Source: Rhizopus arrhizus (taxonomy: Eukaryota; Mucoromycota; Mucoromycetes; Mucorales; Rhizopodaceae). From it: DNA of 64,000 nt. Position 1 is the first letter of the stretch; every line of letters begins with the position of its first letter. Made by a program: the position numbers and the translations under genes. Below the pieces are notes generated by a model. It was not told the origin of the DNA, did no database searches, and saw only the letters and a program-made list of their open reading frames with translations. This document shows, one piece after another, positions 1 to 11,859 of this stretch. The stretch covers positions 618,900-682,899 of the forward strand of contig JAKZZE010000029.1 of the NCBI GenBank assembly GCA_024220505.1, given 5' to 3'.

Positions 1-2026
1 ATCTATCGTTTGATATGTGCCAATACATACGAAAAGGATATGTTTGACCGTGCTGGTATGAAACTCGGTCTTGATAAGGCTGTGATGGGTACACACGATG
101 ACGGTAATACCAACAAGACATCAGAGTTGAATAGACAAGAAATTGAAGATCTTTTGAAAAAGGGCGCTTATGGTGCTATGCTAAATGATGAAGAAAGTGC
201 TAAATTCTGTGAAGAAGATATTGACCAAATTTTAGAAAGACGTACAAAAGTTATTCGACACGAAGGCAATGAAAAAGGTTCCGTTTTCTCTAAAGCTACT
301 TTCTCTGCTGCCGATGATGATAATTTAGGCGTAGATCTCGACGATCCGGATTTTTGGGAAAAGTGGGCTGCTAAAGCTCAGATTGATACTTCCGAAAAGC
401 CAGATGAAAACACTTTGATTATTAAGCATTCTCGAAGAAGACGACAAGTGCAACGTTTTGGATCGCGCAATGGAGATGGATTTTATTCTTCAGAAAATGA
501 TTCTGATGCTGCATATGAAGATGAGTCTGATTTGAAATCCTCACGACGTGGTCGTGGAGAACAGCCTCGCCCCTGGACTCTCTCAGAAAAAACAAAGTAC
601 GAACGAAAATTGATGATTTACGGCTATGGGAGTTGGGACCTGATGGTAATACACTTCCCACGTCGAAGTGAGAAAGATTTGAGAGCGGTTACAAGAGCTT
701 TAATGCGAAAAGCTTTGCCTGCTATTGACAAAAAGAACGAAGAGGATCGCAAGCTGATAGAAGATATTCAAGAGATTTTAGTTAATGACTCGCGTGATGA
801 AGCAAGAAAGTATGACAGTGTTCCTTACATTGGCGCAACAAAGAAGCAAATTACGGAATATCGTTCCTTCTTGAGTCCCCCAGATTATGCTGATCATATT
901 GAACGCAAAGGTAAATATGGTTTTTGTTTATCAGCTTCTAATGCTTAAAAAACGGGTAGGTCGTAACTTTTTACTTCGTATTCAAATGCTTCAAATTATT
1001 CGAGAAAAAATTGTCCCTAATGATTGGGAAGAAGCTAAAAAATTGGAAATTCCTCGTGTTACTGGTTCTCCGCCTGCCTCTTGGTGGAAATCAGATGAAG
1101 ATCGTGATCTGTTGTTAGGTATCTTGAAACATGGTTACCAGCAGTATCTTTCTATTCGAAGTGATCCAGAATTTTGCTTTTATGGTAAAAAATACGATGA
1201 TAGTCAAACCGACGGTGGAGAAGACGATGAACCCAAGAACGACCAGGCACTTGAGACAGAAGAAAAGAAGCCAATCACTTTTGGTACAAAGGATGAAGAT
1301 AGCGATTATGAAGATAAAAATAATGGAAATGAAACAGATGAAGAAGAATACATTGACGGTAGTAAATCTGAAGTTTATATCTGGCCATCCAAGGCCGATA
1401 TTGGCATGCGCCTTCGTCGTATCATTGCTGCCTTTTTAAGAGAACGTGTTACCACAACCCGCAGAAGACGAGCCCATGATGGGTCTACTCGTTCACGACA
1501 AAGACAACCTGCTCAAAAACAGCGAAGTCAGGGTACTGGTCGTCGGTCAAAAAAGCGTAAAGTTGATGTTGAGCAAGATGAAGAAATAAAAGGATTAATT
1601 ACTGAGCAAAGTGTGGAACAAAACAATGAACAAAGTGCGGAGAATAACGACGAATTGTTGCCTTTAGATGACGCATCATTAGAAAAGAGACCAGAGACTC
1701 TTTCTGGATATCAAGTTGGAGCATGTCTTGCAGGAAATGTAGAGGAGGCAACCATGACAGAACGACATTTGTTGACAAGTGAAAAAGAACTACCTCAAGT
1801 ATATACAAAAGAACTAAATACCACCGAAGTTCCTGTAATGGGAACGATAGAACAGCCTCTATCAGAGAAAAAAGAAGAAACGGTTCATTTAGGTCTAAAG
1901 GAAGGGCCTGTTACCACGTTTGCTACTGAGCCTTCACCTGTAGATCAGAATGTAGCACACATCAATACAAAAGAACAAAAAGAAGTTGCTTCTGAAGCTG
2001 TTAGTACTGCTAATGTATTGAATTAA
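1..2026 (+). CDS. CHD6-9/Kismet-like SNF2 chromatin remodeller, C-terminal part (5' end outside window)
   Basis: The reading frame is open from base 1 and joins two exons, 1-910 and 960-2026, so the gene begins upstream of the window. The first residues (IYRLICANTYEKDMFDRAG) match the segment just after the SNF2 helicase C-terminal lobe in CHD ATPases. They are followed by KLGLDKAVM, the IEDLLKKGAYGA and FCEEDIDQILERRT blocks, a DDPDFWEKWA motif, a SANT/SLIDE-like part (YGYGSWD) and, in exon 2, SWWKSDEDRDLLLGILKHGY and a WP..ADIGMRLRRI block. This order is that of CHD subfamily III (CHD6-9, Kismet), nuclear ATP-dependent nucleosome remodellers. The tail (about residues 510-660) is acidic, basic and Gln-rich and looks disordered. 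The gene ends at TAA 2024-2026. Family assignment is from remembered motifs, not from an alignment. Confidence 0.82.
911..959 (+). other. Intron in the CHD-like gene
   Basis: A 49-nt GT-AG intron begins GTAAAT and ends GGGTAG. It has a branch-like CTTCTAAT at 935-942 and an in-frame stop at 946-948. Removing it joins frame 1 to frame 2 and restores the conserved RNFLLRIQML segment. Its length is typical of Mucoromycota introns. Confidence 0.8.
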
Positions 2027-2270
2027 TTGAATTACCCCTTTTTAAATACGCACCACTATTTAAACTGTGTTTTTATGTAAAAGACATAGAAGTTGTATAC
2101 ACAAGAAAGAAATGTTTACTAATAAATATATATACAGATATTATAACAATTTGCTTTTTATTTAGACCTCGTATTAAGTAGGTTTTGGTGTGAGATTAAC
2201 GGGTGACTCTTGCTAAAAGTGACTACTGGATCTTTTATTGTTAGATGAAACAGTTAAAATATAAAAAAGA

Positions 2271-2302
<32 letters not shown>

Positions 2303-3764
2303 GTTAACTGGCTGCTTGAAGTTAGATCAAATATTGACATTTACAAGCGAAATTGAAAAAGCATATTAATATCTCTAAAGCATTGATGGCTGCCTTACAA
2401 TTAATGCTCATCCTTAAGAACTGTATTAATATAAACTTGGTTAATAATTCGGATTGTAGGTCTCGGAATGTATGTTTTTGATAAACTTGGAGTCGAAAGG
2501 CATAAGAATATAAGGGACAATTGGATAGGTTCGTTTGTGCAGTGGAATGGATCTGATTCAGAAAGGTAAAGTAGCTTAATTCGAATAAAAAAGAGATGCA
2601 ATGACATTATTATCTTCAAGAGACTTGTTTTGATTGAATTATATATGCATCTATAATATTAAAAAAAATATATTTTTATATGAAGGAGGAATAGTATTTG
2701 AATTTACTAAAGGTTATTGATAAAAAGTAAAGTCCTACGTGTATCAAAATAGTTTATTTAAAGCAAATTGATTAAATTGAATAAAAGATTTTAAAAAAAA
2801 GAAGATATTTGAAGTGAGGTAAATAAAAGGTATAAAAAATATCGCTCCTTTTCATATGCTTCTAAAGAAATATTGAAATAATTTTATATCAATGTTATAG
2901 TGTTAATATTTGTGAGCTGTGCAAGAGAAATTTAAATCATGTTTTAAGTTCAAGCAAAGTAACATACAGATTTCATAGTAATCAACTTGAGTTAAAATAA
3001 GATGAAAATAACAAAAATAAAGATGAATCAATGAAAAGAATTACTCGAGAGAAGTAATTCAAAGTGTGAAGTAAAAGAAAATAGAGTAAAATAAAATAAA
3101 AGAATTGAACAACAGTTCCTTTTTAAGTGTCGATAGAGTATAACTATAATTATATTTTTTTACAAATATATATTTTAAAAAATTAACGAAGTAAATAATA
3201 GCGTTACTAACTCTAGCTCAAACCACTGCAGTACCTGATGTAACTTGCTATTATTTGGGTAACTTGCTAGGCCTATAGAAGTAATTTAGGTGTTTGTTGT
3301 TAGAATTGAGAGAGTTTTTCTTGTAAAAGATGGTCATAAGCAGAAGTTTAATAGAGGTTTATTATCATTATTGACCAGCAGATCGTATAAGATCAATAAG
3401 GAATTTTCTTGATAAAAGTTATAATGTGGTAAAAATAAAAGATCAGGAACTTTTTAAATCAAAGCAAATCCTGCTTATTGAGAAAGTATAGAAATATAAA
3501 AGAGCCTGATTAAAGCTCTTGTTTTCCTTTAACTGAAAGGCTGATCCATGTAATAGTCTTTTTTACCTTTTTGGTTACGATAAAAAAATAAAGTATGTGG
3601 TATATGATTACAGTTAAAAGATAAATAGTTTAGATTATTAAATCTTTTAAATAAAAAAGATTTTAGTTTTTAAATATTATAAAATTGGAATTTGTAAGAT
3701 TTTTATAGAGTTAAGTAGACTTGATTTAAAAGATGTTTGTTGTGAGACCAAGGTTCTGAATAGA
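2027..3764. other. AT-rich intergenic DNA with decayed LTR-like stretches
   Basis: No convincing gene is visible. There is an A tract at about 2279-2302. Around 3225-3480 the sequence GACCAGCAGATCG, followed by GATCAATAAGG, resembles the LTR family of element E (GTGACCACCAGATCTT). This suggests an old, heavily mutated LTR remnant, which is a weak inference. Confidence 0.4.
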
Positions 3765-3769
3765 GTTTG

Positions 3770-4110
3770 TGAAGTGTTTTAAGTATTCAAAAATAGGATA
3801 AAGAAGAATTAACGAGACCGAACAATAGTTCTAAAGTCGAATACTTTTATTAAAGAAAGATTTCAAGGCTATTTATATTAGTTGAGCAAGACCTGAGATT
3901 AGATGACAAAAATAGTTACGACCGATATGATTTGACATGTATAAGAAAAATTTTATAGACTGGTGTTAATAATCAACTGTTGAGATGAAAGTGAAACTTG
4001 GCTGTTTAGGGCAGTGATAATTATCAGGTTCTATTCTTATTCAAACTCATTTGTAAAGATTTAGTCCAGAATGATAAGACTGTATCTTATTGACATGTCA
4101 AAACATGACA
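3770..4110 (-). mobile_element. Solo LTR (341 bp) with 5-bp target duplication
   Basis: On the minus strand the unit starts TGTCATGTTTTGACATG and ends AAAACACTTCA, so it has TG...CA ends. It is flanked by GTTTG at 3765-3769 and 4111-4115, a perfect 5-bp target duplication. A second copy of the same length lies in the opposite orientation at 13647-13987. No internal retroelement sequence is attached, so this is the product of LTR-LTR recombination. Confidence 0.85.
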
Positions 4111-4115
4111 GTTTG

Positions 4116-5365
4116 GCACCCAAGATAGTAATAGATTGAATATAAGTTCACTTTGTTGTATAATGGTAAAAGTAGTTGAGGAAAAGGTAGAAACAAAAAT
4201 AAAGAAACAGTGTAGGTACTTTTTGAGACTGATCTTTATTTCAGTTTAAGTTAAAGTAAAAATTATTCTAATTGAAGGCAGGTATTTATATCTTATTGAG
4301 TGAGTGGCTTGATATCTTCTATTGTAAGCGTTCTTCTAATATTTAGGTACTTTAACAAGCGTCATCTATAATTATGATTATGAAAACTTTTCATTTGTTC
4401 TTTTGTATGTCTGTCATAGATTATCTTTTATTCTGGGAATTCCTCACTGATTTGAATAAGGTTATTTTACGCGTTATTTCAATTGACGGTCGAAATAAAT
4501 TTCTCACGTAAATTTAGTGAGACAGTCAAATCTATAACAAGGAAGGATAATTGTGCTGTAATCTTCTTTTATTTATTTAAAGATCGATTTCTAATTACAT
4601 AAACAAAAATTTTTTGACATATCTTATCTTTGATCTTCTTTTTCGCTCCGGTCAAAACCGCAAAACTTAGATTCTGTTTAGGAAAGGGGAGTTTTAGGTA
4701 AATATAATATAGCAATCAAAGATAAAGAAATACTGTTAGAACTTGGTATCTCTTTATTAAGTTAAGATAACTATTGTATGATTCAAAATAAATTCTACAT
4801 GTAAAAAGTGAGAGTATTTATAGACATGATACGGATAAAGAATTAGGACAGATTTATAATCAACTTGACAGAATAGATAATTACGATTTCTAATTATTAG
4901 TTTAGCCTGTTCCTAGCTTGTATTGTCAATTATGCTATTGGGATGGTTTCAGATAACTCTGGATAAAGACTATTTAAGGAGACGGTACGGATGAATATAA
5001 TGACCTTTAGTTCCGTGATTGGATATCATTGCTAACAATAATATCTCAGTCAGGATAAATGTTTTCATGACTAATGATGATCCGGTAAGTAATCGTCATT
5101 CCTTATTCAACATGCTCATACTATCACTAAACTATATTACAACCATGTCATCTTATTTGACTATGTGAAGTAAATATGAATAAAGCTTAATATAAAAATC
5201 TAATCAAAGTATTTTATTGATCTGTGTTGGGAATAATGTTATAAATGATTCCAAGTTATGTCAACATATTATTCAGGATCATATCTGATTCCTTTTACTA
5301 AAATAAAGTGACTATAATCTTATGTATCCTTAACAGATTCTCTTTTCGTCTTACTACCTTTCAAC
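4116..5365. other. AT-rich region 5' of the DIRS-like ORF1
   Basis: No open frame of note is present. The stretch probably includes the 5' non-coding part of the DIRS-like element that starts coding at 5366, but I could not identify its inverted terminal repeat. Confidence 0.4.
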
Positions 5366-6330
5366 ATGTCCAACTTTGAAGAACGTTTTCAAAACATGCA
5401 ACAACAGGTAGAGGCAATGCAACAACTCCTCCAGTCCATCTGTCAACCTCAACAGCAAGACAATGCTCAACCCATGGACACCAATGCTAATACTGCCACG
5501 CAGTTAGCTGTAGATACTGCTTCGTTTCACTCCTTTGCCGTACGCCCTTCGTACGAATAGACACCTTCTGATTTCCTCCAACAACAGCTCGGTTTGGATC
5601 GTCCTTTACATACTTCTCCTCTTATGAATGAGGATCAGCGTAAGAAGCTTATTGAGTCTTACCCTGGTATTTCGGGTCTCGAATACAAAGCACCCACCAC
5701 TCTTCCTATTGCTGAGAAGAAAATGAACAAGGGTCAACAGCACGAGGATAGGTCTCTCCGCAATTTTCAATATCTACTTTCCGCTGTCTTCCGCCCTCTT
5801 GAAATTTTTGCTCATGAGTTGGCCACTGTTGTAGAACAGCGTCTGATCATAACGGACATTGAATAATCACAACTAAAAGAAGTATATTAAAATTGATAAA
5901 AGATAATAATTTAAATCTTTATCAAATAAAATATAATCTTCTTCTTTTTATATAAAACTATCACAATTAGATTCATTCTATAAAGTAAACATGAACAATA
6001 AATAAGTCATGATCTTTACTATTCATCATTTCTGTAAATGAATAATAATGGATCAGGTACCTAGTCAACTTTGATCTGACTAGAGGCATTTCATATAAAT
6101 ACACTAGGTGAAAAAATAGGGACAACCTACCCTAAAATAATTTTTAACTTTTTTTTTTTCTCTCTTCCACTCCGTACGACATCCAAGCCATGCCTATAGA
6201 GCGTAACCTTAGGTAGTGAGTATTACGTTTCCTGCATATAAAACTGATCAGGATAACATATGGCGGAAGGAAAGAGGAAATAGTTGCAATAATTTTATAA
6301 GTGTTATATTATAAAATGGGTAGTATTTAT

Positions 6331-7352
6331 TTAATAACGAGTAAATCTCCCTTTTAATTTGATTACCGCTGCTATGCGATCAGGCATGCTGTCAATGTAA
6401 CTTCTACAAACATCTTTATCTAGCTTGTTCCATTCAAAGTCCACTCGTTCCCATAGCTCGTCGATGTTTCTGGCCTTTCGTTCATAAAGGCTTAACCTAA
6501 GTTTCAGCAAATGCCACACATGCTCTATAGGATTCAGATCCGGACTATTAGGTGGCCAATCGTTAATGTACTGGACCTTGTTTTGTTGGAGCCATGACAT
6601 TGTTGATTTCGACTTGTGCTTTGGGTCGTTATCTTGTTAAAAGTAAATAGTGCGCTTGTTCATACCATAGTACTTCAGCGTTTCCATGTAAGTTGTTCCA
6701 AGAATATGCTGGTACACCAAGGAGTCCATAGTACCATCGTATACCTGGCACGCATATCCTGATCACTCACTGGTTATACATCCCCACATGATCAATTTGC
6801 CGTCACCATGCTTCACTGAAAGATCTATGTGGTGTGGACGAAGGACATCATCAGGCTGGGTCCAATAGTATCGGCAGCCATTAGATCCCAAATGTTGATC
6901 TTCGTTTCATCGGAGAACACTGCTTGATGCCACTATTGCATACACCAACTTTGATACTTTTTTGCCCATCCTAACCTCTGCTTGCGGTGGTTATTAGTTA
7001 AAAGAGGCTGCTTCTTTTTACGCCTAGCATAAAAATCCATTGATACAAGGACATTTATTGCTGAACGGTAAGACATAGAATACTCAAGTTGTATGAGCAT
7101 CCGATGTACATCCTTGGCTGTCTTTGGGGCTCCTTCAATCAGTAATACCTTGATATATTCCTTCGTAGCAGATGACACAAGTGTATGCCTACCACGTGTT
7201 GCGGGTACCATTGGCCCAAATAGCTTGTTTCTATATCTCCTAACTGTCTTGGGATGGACATCAAGTTCACCAGCAATATCCTTTGGGATTCTATTGCTCA
7301 TCAGTGCAGACTTGATGCTGTCTTGCGTGTCTTGAGGTAAAGCGCGAGGCAT
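6331..7352 (-). pseudogene. Tc1/mariner transposase of element A, decayed
   Basis: The N-terminal third (from ATG at 7352) is open and helix-turn-helix-like (DVHPKTVRRYRNKLFG). The C-terminal part (6331-6600) keeps the SPDLNPIEHVWHLLK block with the catalytic Glu. The middle, about 6600-6933, still reads VFSDETKI near 6905 but has several stops, so no full protein can be made. Such transposases cut and paste DNA at TA sites in the nucleus. Confidence 0.8.
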
Positions 7353-7408
7353 CAGTAAGAGAAATTTCGCAGAAAGTAAGATGAATACAATAAAAAAAAA
7401 AGAATGTA

Positions 7409-9047
7409 CAGTAGGTCAAAAAATTGCTGCAAGGAATCCATTTTTCTCAATTTTTGTAGCGTACATCCTGCCACAATGGTACAAACTGCCTCTGTTTCCA
7501 CATAGTAGATTTCCTACATGTCTTGAAAAGTCCGAAAGAGTTTAAGCCCTATTGGATAAGTATTGAAGGAAGTATGAGGCGCGCAATTTGAAAATTTGAA
7601 AAAACGAAAATTTGAACGCAATGAATTTATTTATTAATATTTAGTTGATCCTCCTTTTCTATTAATAACCTCTTGAATTCTTACCGGCATGCTATCGATG
7701 TACCTTTGGCAAAGTTCTTTATCAAATCCATTCCATGCTTTTTGTACTCGTTCCCAAAGCTCATCCGTATTCTTTGCTCTACGTTCGTAACAGCTGAGCT
7801 TTAACTTCAGTTGATGCCATACATGTTCTATTGGATTTAAGTCCGGACTCTGAGCTGGCCAATCGTTAATATAACTCTATTGGTGACTATTCAACCAGGC
7901 TACTGTAGATTTTATCTTGTGCTTTGGGTCATTATCATGCTGAAAGTAAATGTAGGACCAGTCGGAATTATAGTGCTCCATAGTATCACGAAGCGTGGTG
8001 TTCAAATTATGCTGGTAAACATCCGAATAAATGCTTCCATCGTAAATTTGGCAGTCATATCCTGGACTTCCGCATGTTATACAGCCTCACGTCATCAACT
8101 TGCTAGCTCTATGCTTGACTGTAAATTTCAGGTCACGATGTTGAAAAAGACCACTTGGCCTTTTCCAATAGTAGTTACCACCATCAGATCCCCATACATT
8201 GATCTCAGATTCATTAAAGAATACCGTTTATTGTCAGTCGTCTACTGTCTAATCCTGATGATCGTTGACACATTCTAACTGATGCTACATATGTGCTTTT
8301 GTCGGAAATAGCTTCTTTTTTTCTATTGAAAAATGGAACTCCATTGATTTCAGTACCTTAATTGCTGACTGGTATGAGATATCATAGCCAAGTTCAGCCA
8401 GCTCCCGGCATACCTCTTTGGCAGTATTTGGAACCCCTTTAACGAATTTTCTTTTGCTTAACCGCTTCGTCACTTTGGAGTTTATTGTAGGTCTACCACC
8501 TGTATTTATTGTCCTGTTTAAAAACAACCTTCTAAAGTAACTACTAACAGTTGATTTATGTACTCCAGTCTCCTTAGCAATAGCGTACGCTGATGTGGGC
8601 TCAGTTAATGCTTGTTTGAGATTGTTTACTTTCTCGTTTGATAGTCGTTTAGGCATGTGGTTGATGATAGGGTAAAAAAGATAAATAGTGCAAGCAAGAC
8701 AATTTAAAATTTAAAATAAAGGAATTGCAAGCGTCTTTATATACTGCTAACATTCTTACGATGTCAAGGATGTGAATTCATACGATAACAATCGGCTGGG
8801 TCGTATTAAAATTCGTTATTCCAAACATATGTAAACAAGTAAAAAATGCCAGATGTTTATAACATTCCCTTTAACTATATTAAATTCCGCCAATAACCAT
8901 TGTCCATATCAGATAATCGACGAATAAATGCCCTTTCTAGTGAGGTACAAACGATCAAAGTTTGAGATAGTTTGGTGCAGTATCCATAGACAACCAGCTG
9001 TAAAACCGGTATTTTGCAATTCCTTGCAGCAATTTTTTGACCTACTG
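7409..9047 (-). mobile_element. Mariner-like element B1 (1639 bp)
   Basis: Its inverted ends read CAGTAGGTCAAAAAATTGCT inward from 7409 and from 9047 on the other strand. TA flanks it at 7407-7408 and 9048-9049. It is inserted in element A upstream of A's transposase start. A second copy, B2, of identical length lies at 21785-23423 in the opposite orientation and differs at only a few positions that I could find. Confidence 0.9.
7634..8656 (-). pseudogene. Tc1/mariner transposase of B1, stopped by nonsense codons
   Basis: The frame runs 1023 nt from ATG 8656 to TAA 7634-7636 with no frameshift but has six internal stops, at the same codons as in B2. The N-terminal 123 residues are open (helix-turn-helix with HKSTVSSYFRRLF). 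Further on, HDNDPKHK and SPDLNPIEHVW carry the second Asp and the Glu of the DD34E triad. The first Asp position reads Asn (FFNES). It cannot encode an active enzyme. Confidence 0.85.
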
Positions 9048-9220
9048 TATGAATGAAGGAAAGCAGCACCCATTTTATATTATTAATTATAGGAATGTGC
9101 ATAGCTAAAATTAGAATTGGTTTGCATTTTAATTGTAGCTGATATTCTAGGTCAAATTAGAAGAGTACGAAATATGGTATAAAACTGAGCTGTGGAGTAT
9201 CTAAAATTCTACCAATTATA

Positions 9221-10850
9221 CAGTAGCGGACAAAACTGGTGCACAAAAATTAAAATCAACATTGTATCTCCGCCATATGTCTGCGACTTTTGTGGCATAT
9301 ACCATCTGAAAGACAGTCCAAAATATACATTATGTTATGTAAACCGGAACTGTGCCGGACATCCCCCAGGCATAAGGTCATTTTTAGTGATTTTTTGCAT
9401 ATTTCAATTTTCGCCAAAAATGTAGTGCTTGTCTAGCCTTCTTTCAATTTTCCCCATATCTCTCCCGTTTGCTTTCAGATTTCACAGCATATTAGTAAAT
9501 TTTAGTAGCTCTTAAAAAATATATAAAACTGTACTTATTTTGTATTTCCCATTGAGTCCCCCCTTTTGTTTTTACCCTATTCACTATAACAAAGTACTAG
9601 CCTTATATGTTTAAGAAAATAAGCAACTGTAAAAACGAAACTCTGAGATCTCGAACACGCCTAGTTCGTACGACAGCAGATATTTCTAGAGTAACAAGGA
9701 TCTCTAAATGGACAATCAACAGGAGAAAGAGGGAAGAAAGAAACTTAATGTCTTGTGATCATGAAGGTCTCCCGCTTTTAGTCTGAAAAGTTACTAGCTC
9801 AATCACCAACCTAAAGCTTGGACAAGGTCCGTTACACACAGTTTCTGATGCTCAGCACATTTCGAGGACCTTAAGATACAGTATTAGCAGACTGTTAGTC
9901 TGAAGGCACTGTAGGAAGCTAGATTTTGAGTCCGGAAGTAAGGAATCGAAGAATTTCATCAGCTGTATAAGTCGGAAAAAGCGATGAATGTGGTATCACA
10001 ACAAGCCATTGTATACAATAGAGGGCTGAAAGTCTGCTATCTTTAGCAATGAAACAAATATGAACATTATGGATGCAGATAGTATACACTAATATTGAAA
10101 GCAAGTCGAGCAACCTTAGCGATTTTTTCACGGTGATCAAACAATGAAGCATGCTGGCTGCTCTGTTATGTTTTAAGGCTGTATTAGATATTGAGGACCA
10201 GAATATGTGTGTCAGGTATACGATGGTATAATGAACTCATAAATATACACATATATTTCGCTTACTTCATACCACAAAAGCCTAGCGTATAGTAGTCTAA
10301 AACGTCGTAATCTCTCGTTTCAGTATGACAATGACACAAGGCACAAGTCAACGCATGTCACAAACTCAATATTTGATAACAGCGCTTCTGTGCTACAAGT
10401 TTAGCCGCCACTAATCCCGGCCTAAGTCCGCTTAAGCATGCCAGGTGGCAATTGATGGCAAAGGTATGATGATACGACACTAGATCAAAAAGGGTCGATG
10501 ATCTTTGGAAAAGAATAGTTAAAGAGCCGGGTTCTTTTACTGAAAATGATATACACGCATATTATTAGCATATGCAAAGAAGAATATCCGATAATATCAA
10601 GAGATGAGATGATTATATAAAGTCTAAGATTTTAGCCACTTTTGCGGTTTCTAGAAAATATAAGATTTTATAAATTCAAAGCACGCTTATCGCTCAGTTT
10701 TAACAATGTCATGCTTAGAACATACATAAATTACAATGACTAGTATATCCTCCTTCTAGTACAGTTTCATGACTATTGCAATTACCATGAGCAGGTAATG
10801 GTAGTTAAAAGCTAAAAAAAAGTTTTGTGCACCAGTTTTGTCCGCTACTG
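9221..10850 (+). mobile_element. Mariner-like element C1 (1630 bp), decayed
   Basis: Its ends begin CAGTAGCGGACAAAACTGGT and are inverted at 9221 and 10850, with TA on both sides. The plus strand keeps traces of a transposase: a helix-turn-helix remnant near 9650-9730, YDNDTRHKST near 10325-10355 and VDDLWKRIVKE near 10490-10530, all among stops. C2 at 26585-29819 is a close copy. C1 still has the empty TA site at about 9921-9922 that element I occupies in C2. Confidence 0.85.
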
Positions 10851-11859
10851 TACATGCATTACTCCCTCATTTTCCATAGTTGGCTCATCATATTTTGATG
10901 AAATACTCTACACATTAACCTCGTTTTAACATATTGCTAGCGTCATGAGGCGACCTTCTCTTAATGCTACATGCTGCATGAAATGAAATTTTCGAAAAGG
11001 TTGTCCCTATTTTTTCACCTAGTGTATATCTTTCCTCTCAATGAAGACGGGACAATTCTCCCAGATCAGTTAAAGAACAATAAGATCTATAAAAACAACG
11101 AATTAAAAATTTTCATAATCAATTCAGTAATCATTCTTCAATCAAACATGTCAATTATTGGATCTACGCTCATAACTACTCATTTACCCGCCCTGATAGA
11201 AGAATATAAATAATAGACTTTGTAATGATTTCTTTTTAACAATTAAGATTGTCTTAAATAAAGTTCAGTCTCAAAAAGTATTCTTTGGTTTTTATTCCTA
11301 TCTTTAAGTTACTTTACCAGAACATAACAGCCACTACGGAACGTGAGAACCCTAACTTAGAGCGTTACTTCGCTATCATTGCTGACATACGCAATCTGTT
11401 GCTTCACGCTTGTTCTTCTTTGACTCAAGCTCGCAATGATATTGCTTTTCGTGCCTTTAACCCTGGTTTTACGGCTAGTACTGGGAGCGCCCACACTTTC
11501 ACTATGCCTGCTGCCGACTTTCAAGCGTCGCTTGTTCAACAGAATGCCACTACGAAGGCTCTTCGGGATGCTACTGCTCGCAAGCCCAAGCGACCTTTTG
11601 GACATAACAGCAATGCCTCTCCCTCCGCCTCCTCGGCTGGTGATAACCCGCAGTTTTTTCGATTCGGTCCGTCCTCTCAGCAGGGCGGTCACTTCAACAA
11701 CGGCAACGCCGCCAACAACCGGCCCCACAACCACAACGATCACAGCAACGCCGGCAACCACCACAACAGCCACAACAAACGGGGCAACAACTACAACCCC
11801 TTCAAACAACGAAATCAACACTAGAGGATTCCACCATCCTCTCCAACAACGAGGACCCA

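Larger units (their letters stand above)
6102..11024 (-). mobile_element. Mariner-like element A, interrupted by B1 and C1
   Basis: The terminal inverted repeats begin CACTAGGTGAAAAAATAGGG. They lie at 6102-6128 and, inverted, at 10998-11024, each flanked by TA (6100-6101 and 11025-11026). After subtracting B1 and C1 with one TA each, the element is about 1650 bp, a normal Tc1/mariner size. The transposase is on the minus strand at the left; the rest of the right side is guest DNA. Confidence 0.85.
5854..11322. mobile_element. Insert J in the DIRS-like ORF1, itself carrying mariner A
   Basis: CATAAC occurs at 5848-5853 and again at 11323-11328, on either side of the interruption of the DIRS ORF1, and looks like a 6-bp target duplication. 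Without the nested mariner, J is only about 544 bp and encodes nothing I recognise. That size would suit a solo LTR or a MITE. Its ends are not clear TG...CA, so the class is open. Confidence 0.5.
5366..11824 (+). pseudogene. DIRS-like retrotransposon ORF1 (gag-like), split by an insertion
   Basis: The first part (5366-5853) encodes a Gln-rich coiled N-terminus and a segment with GLEYKAPTTLPIAEKK and LRNFQYLLSAVFRPLE, which I recognise from gag-like ORF1 of DIRS elements in zygomycete genomes. The frame has one internal TAG at 5558-5560. It resumes at 11329 (ATTERENPNLERYFAI, TQARNDIAFRAFNPGF) and ends in an Asn/His-rich tail at 11824. The two parts are in frame if the insert 5854-11322 and one copy of CATAAC are removed. 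ORF1 proteins of this class are thought to package element RNA. With a nonsense codon and an insertion this copy is dead. Confidence 0.72.

Noticed and set aside
2401..2619. 72-codon minus-strand frame in the AT-rich region
   Set aside because: No homology, no splice context and composition like the surrounding non-coding DNA.
7880..8278. A 132-codon plus-strand frame repeated exactly at 22554-22952 (-)
   Set aside because: It is antisense to the decayed transposase in B1 and B2. Identity reflects copy identity, not selection.
9192..9425. Short plus-strand frame at the left end of C1 and its copy at 26508-26879
   Set aside because: It spans the terminal repeat and lies upstream of the transposase remnant; the open stretch is short and has no motif.
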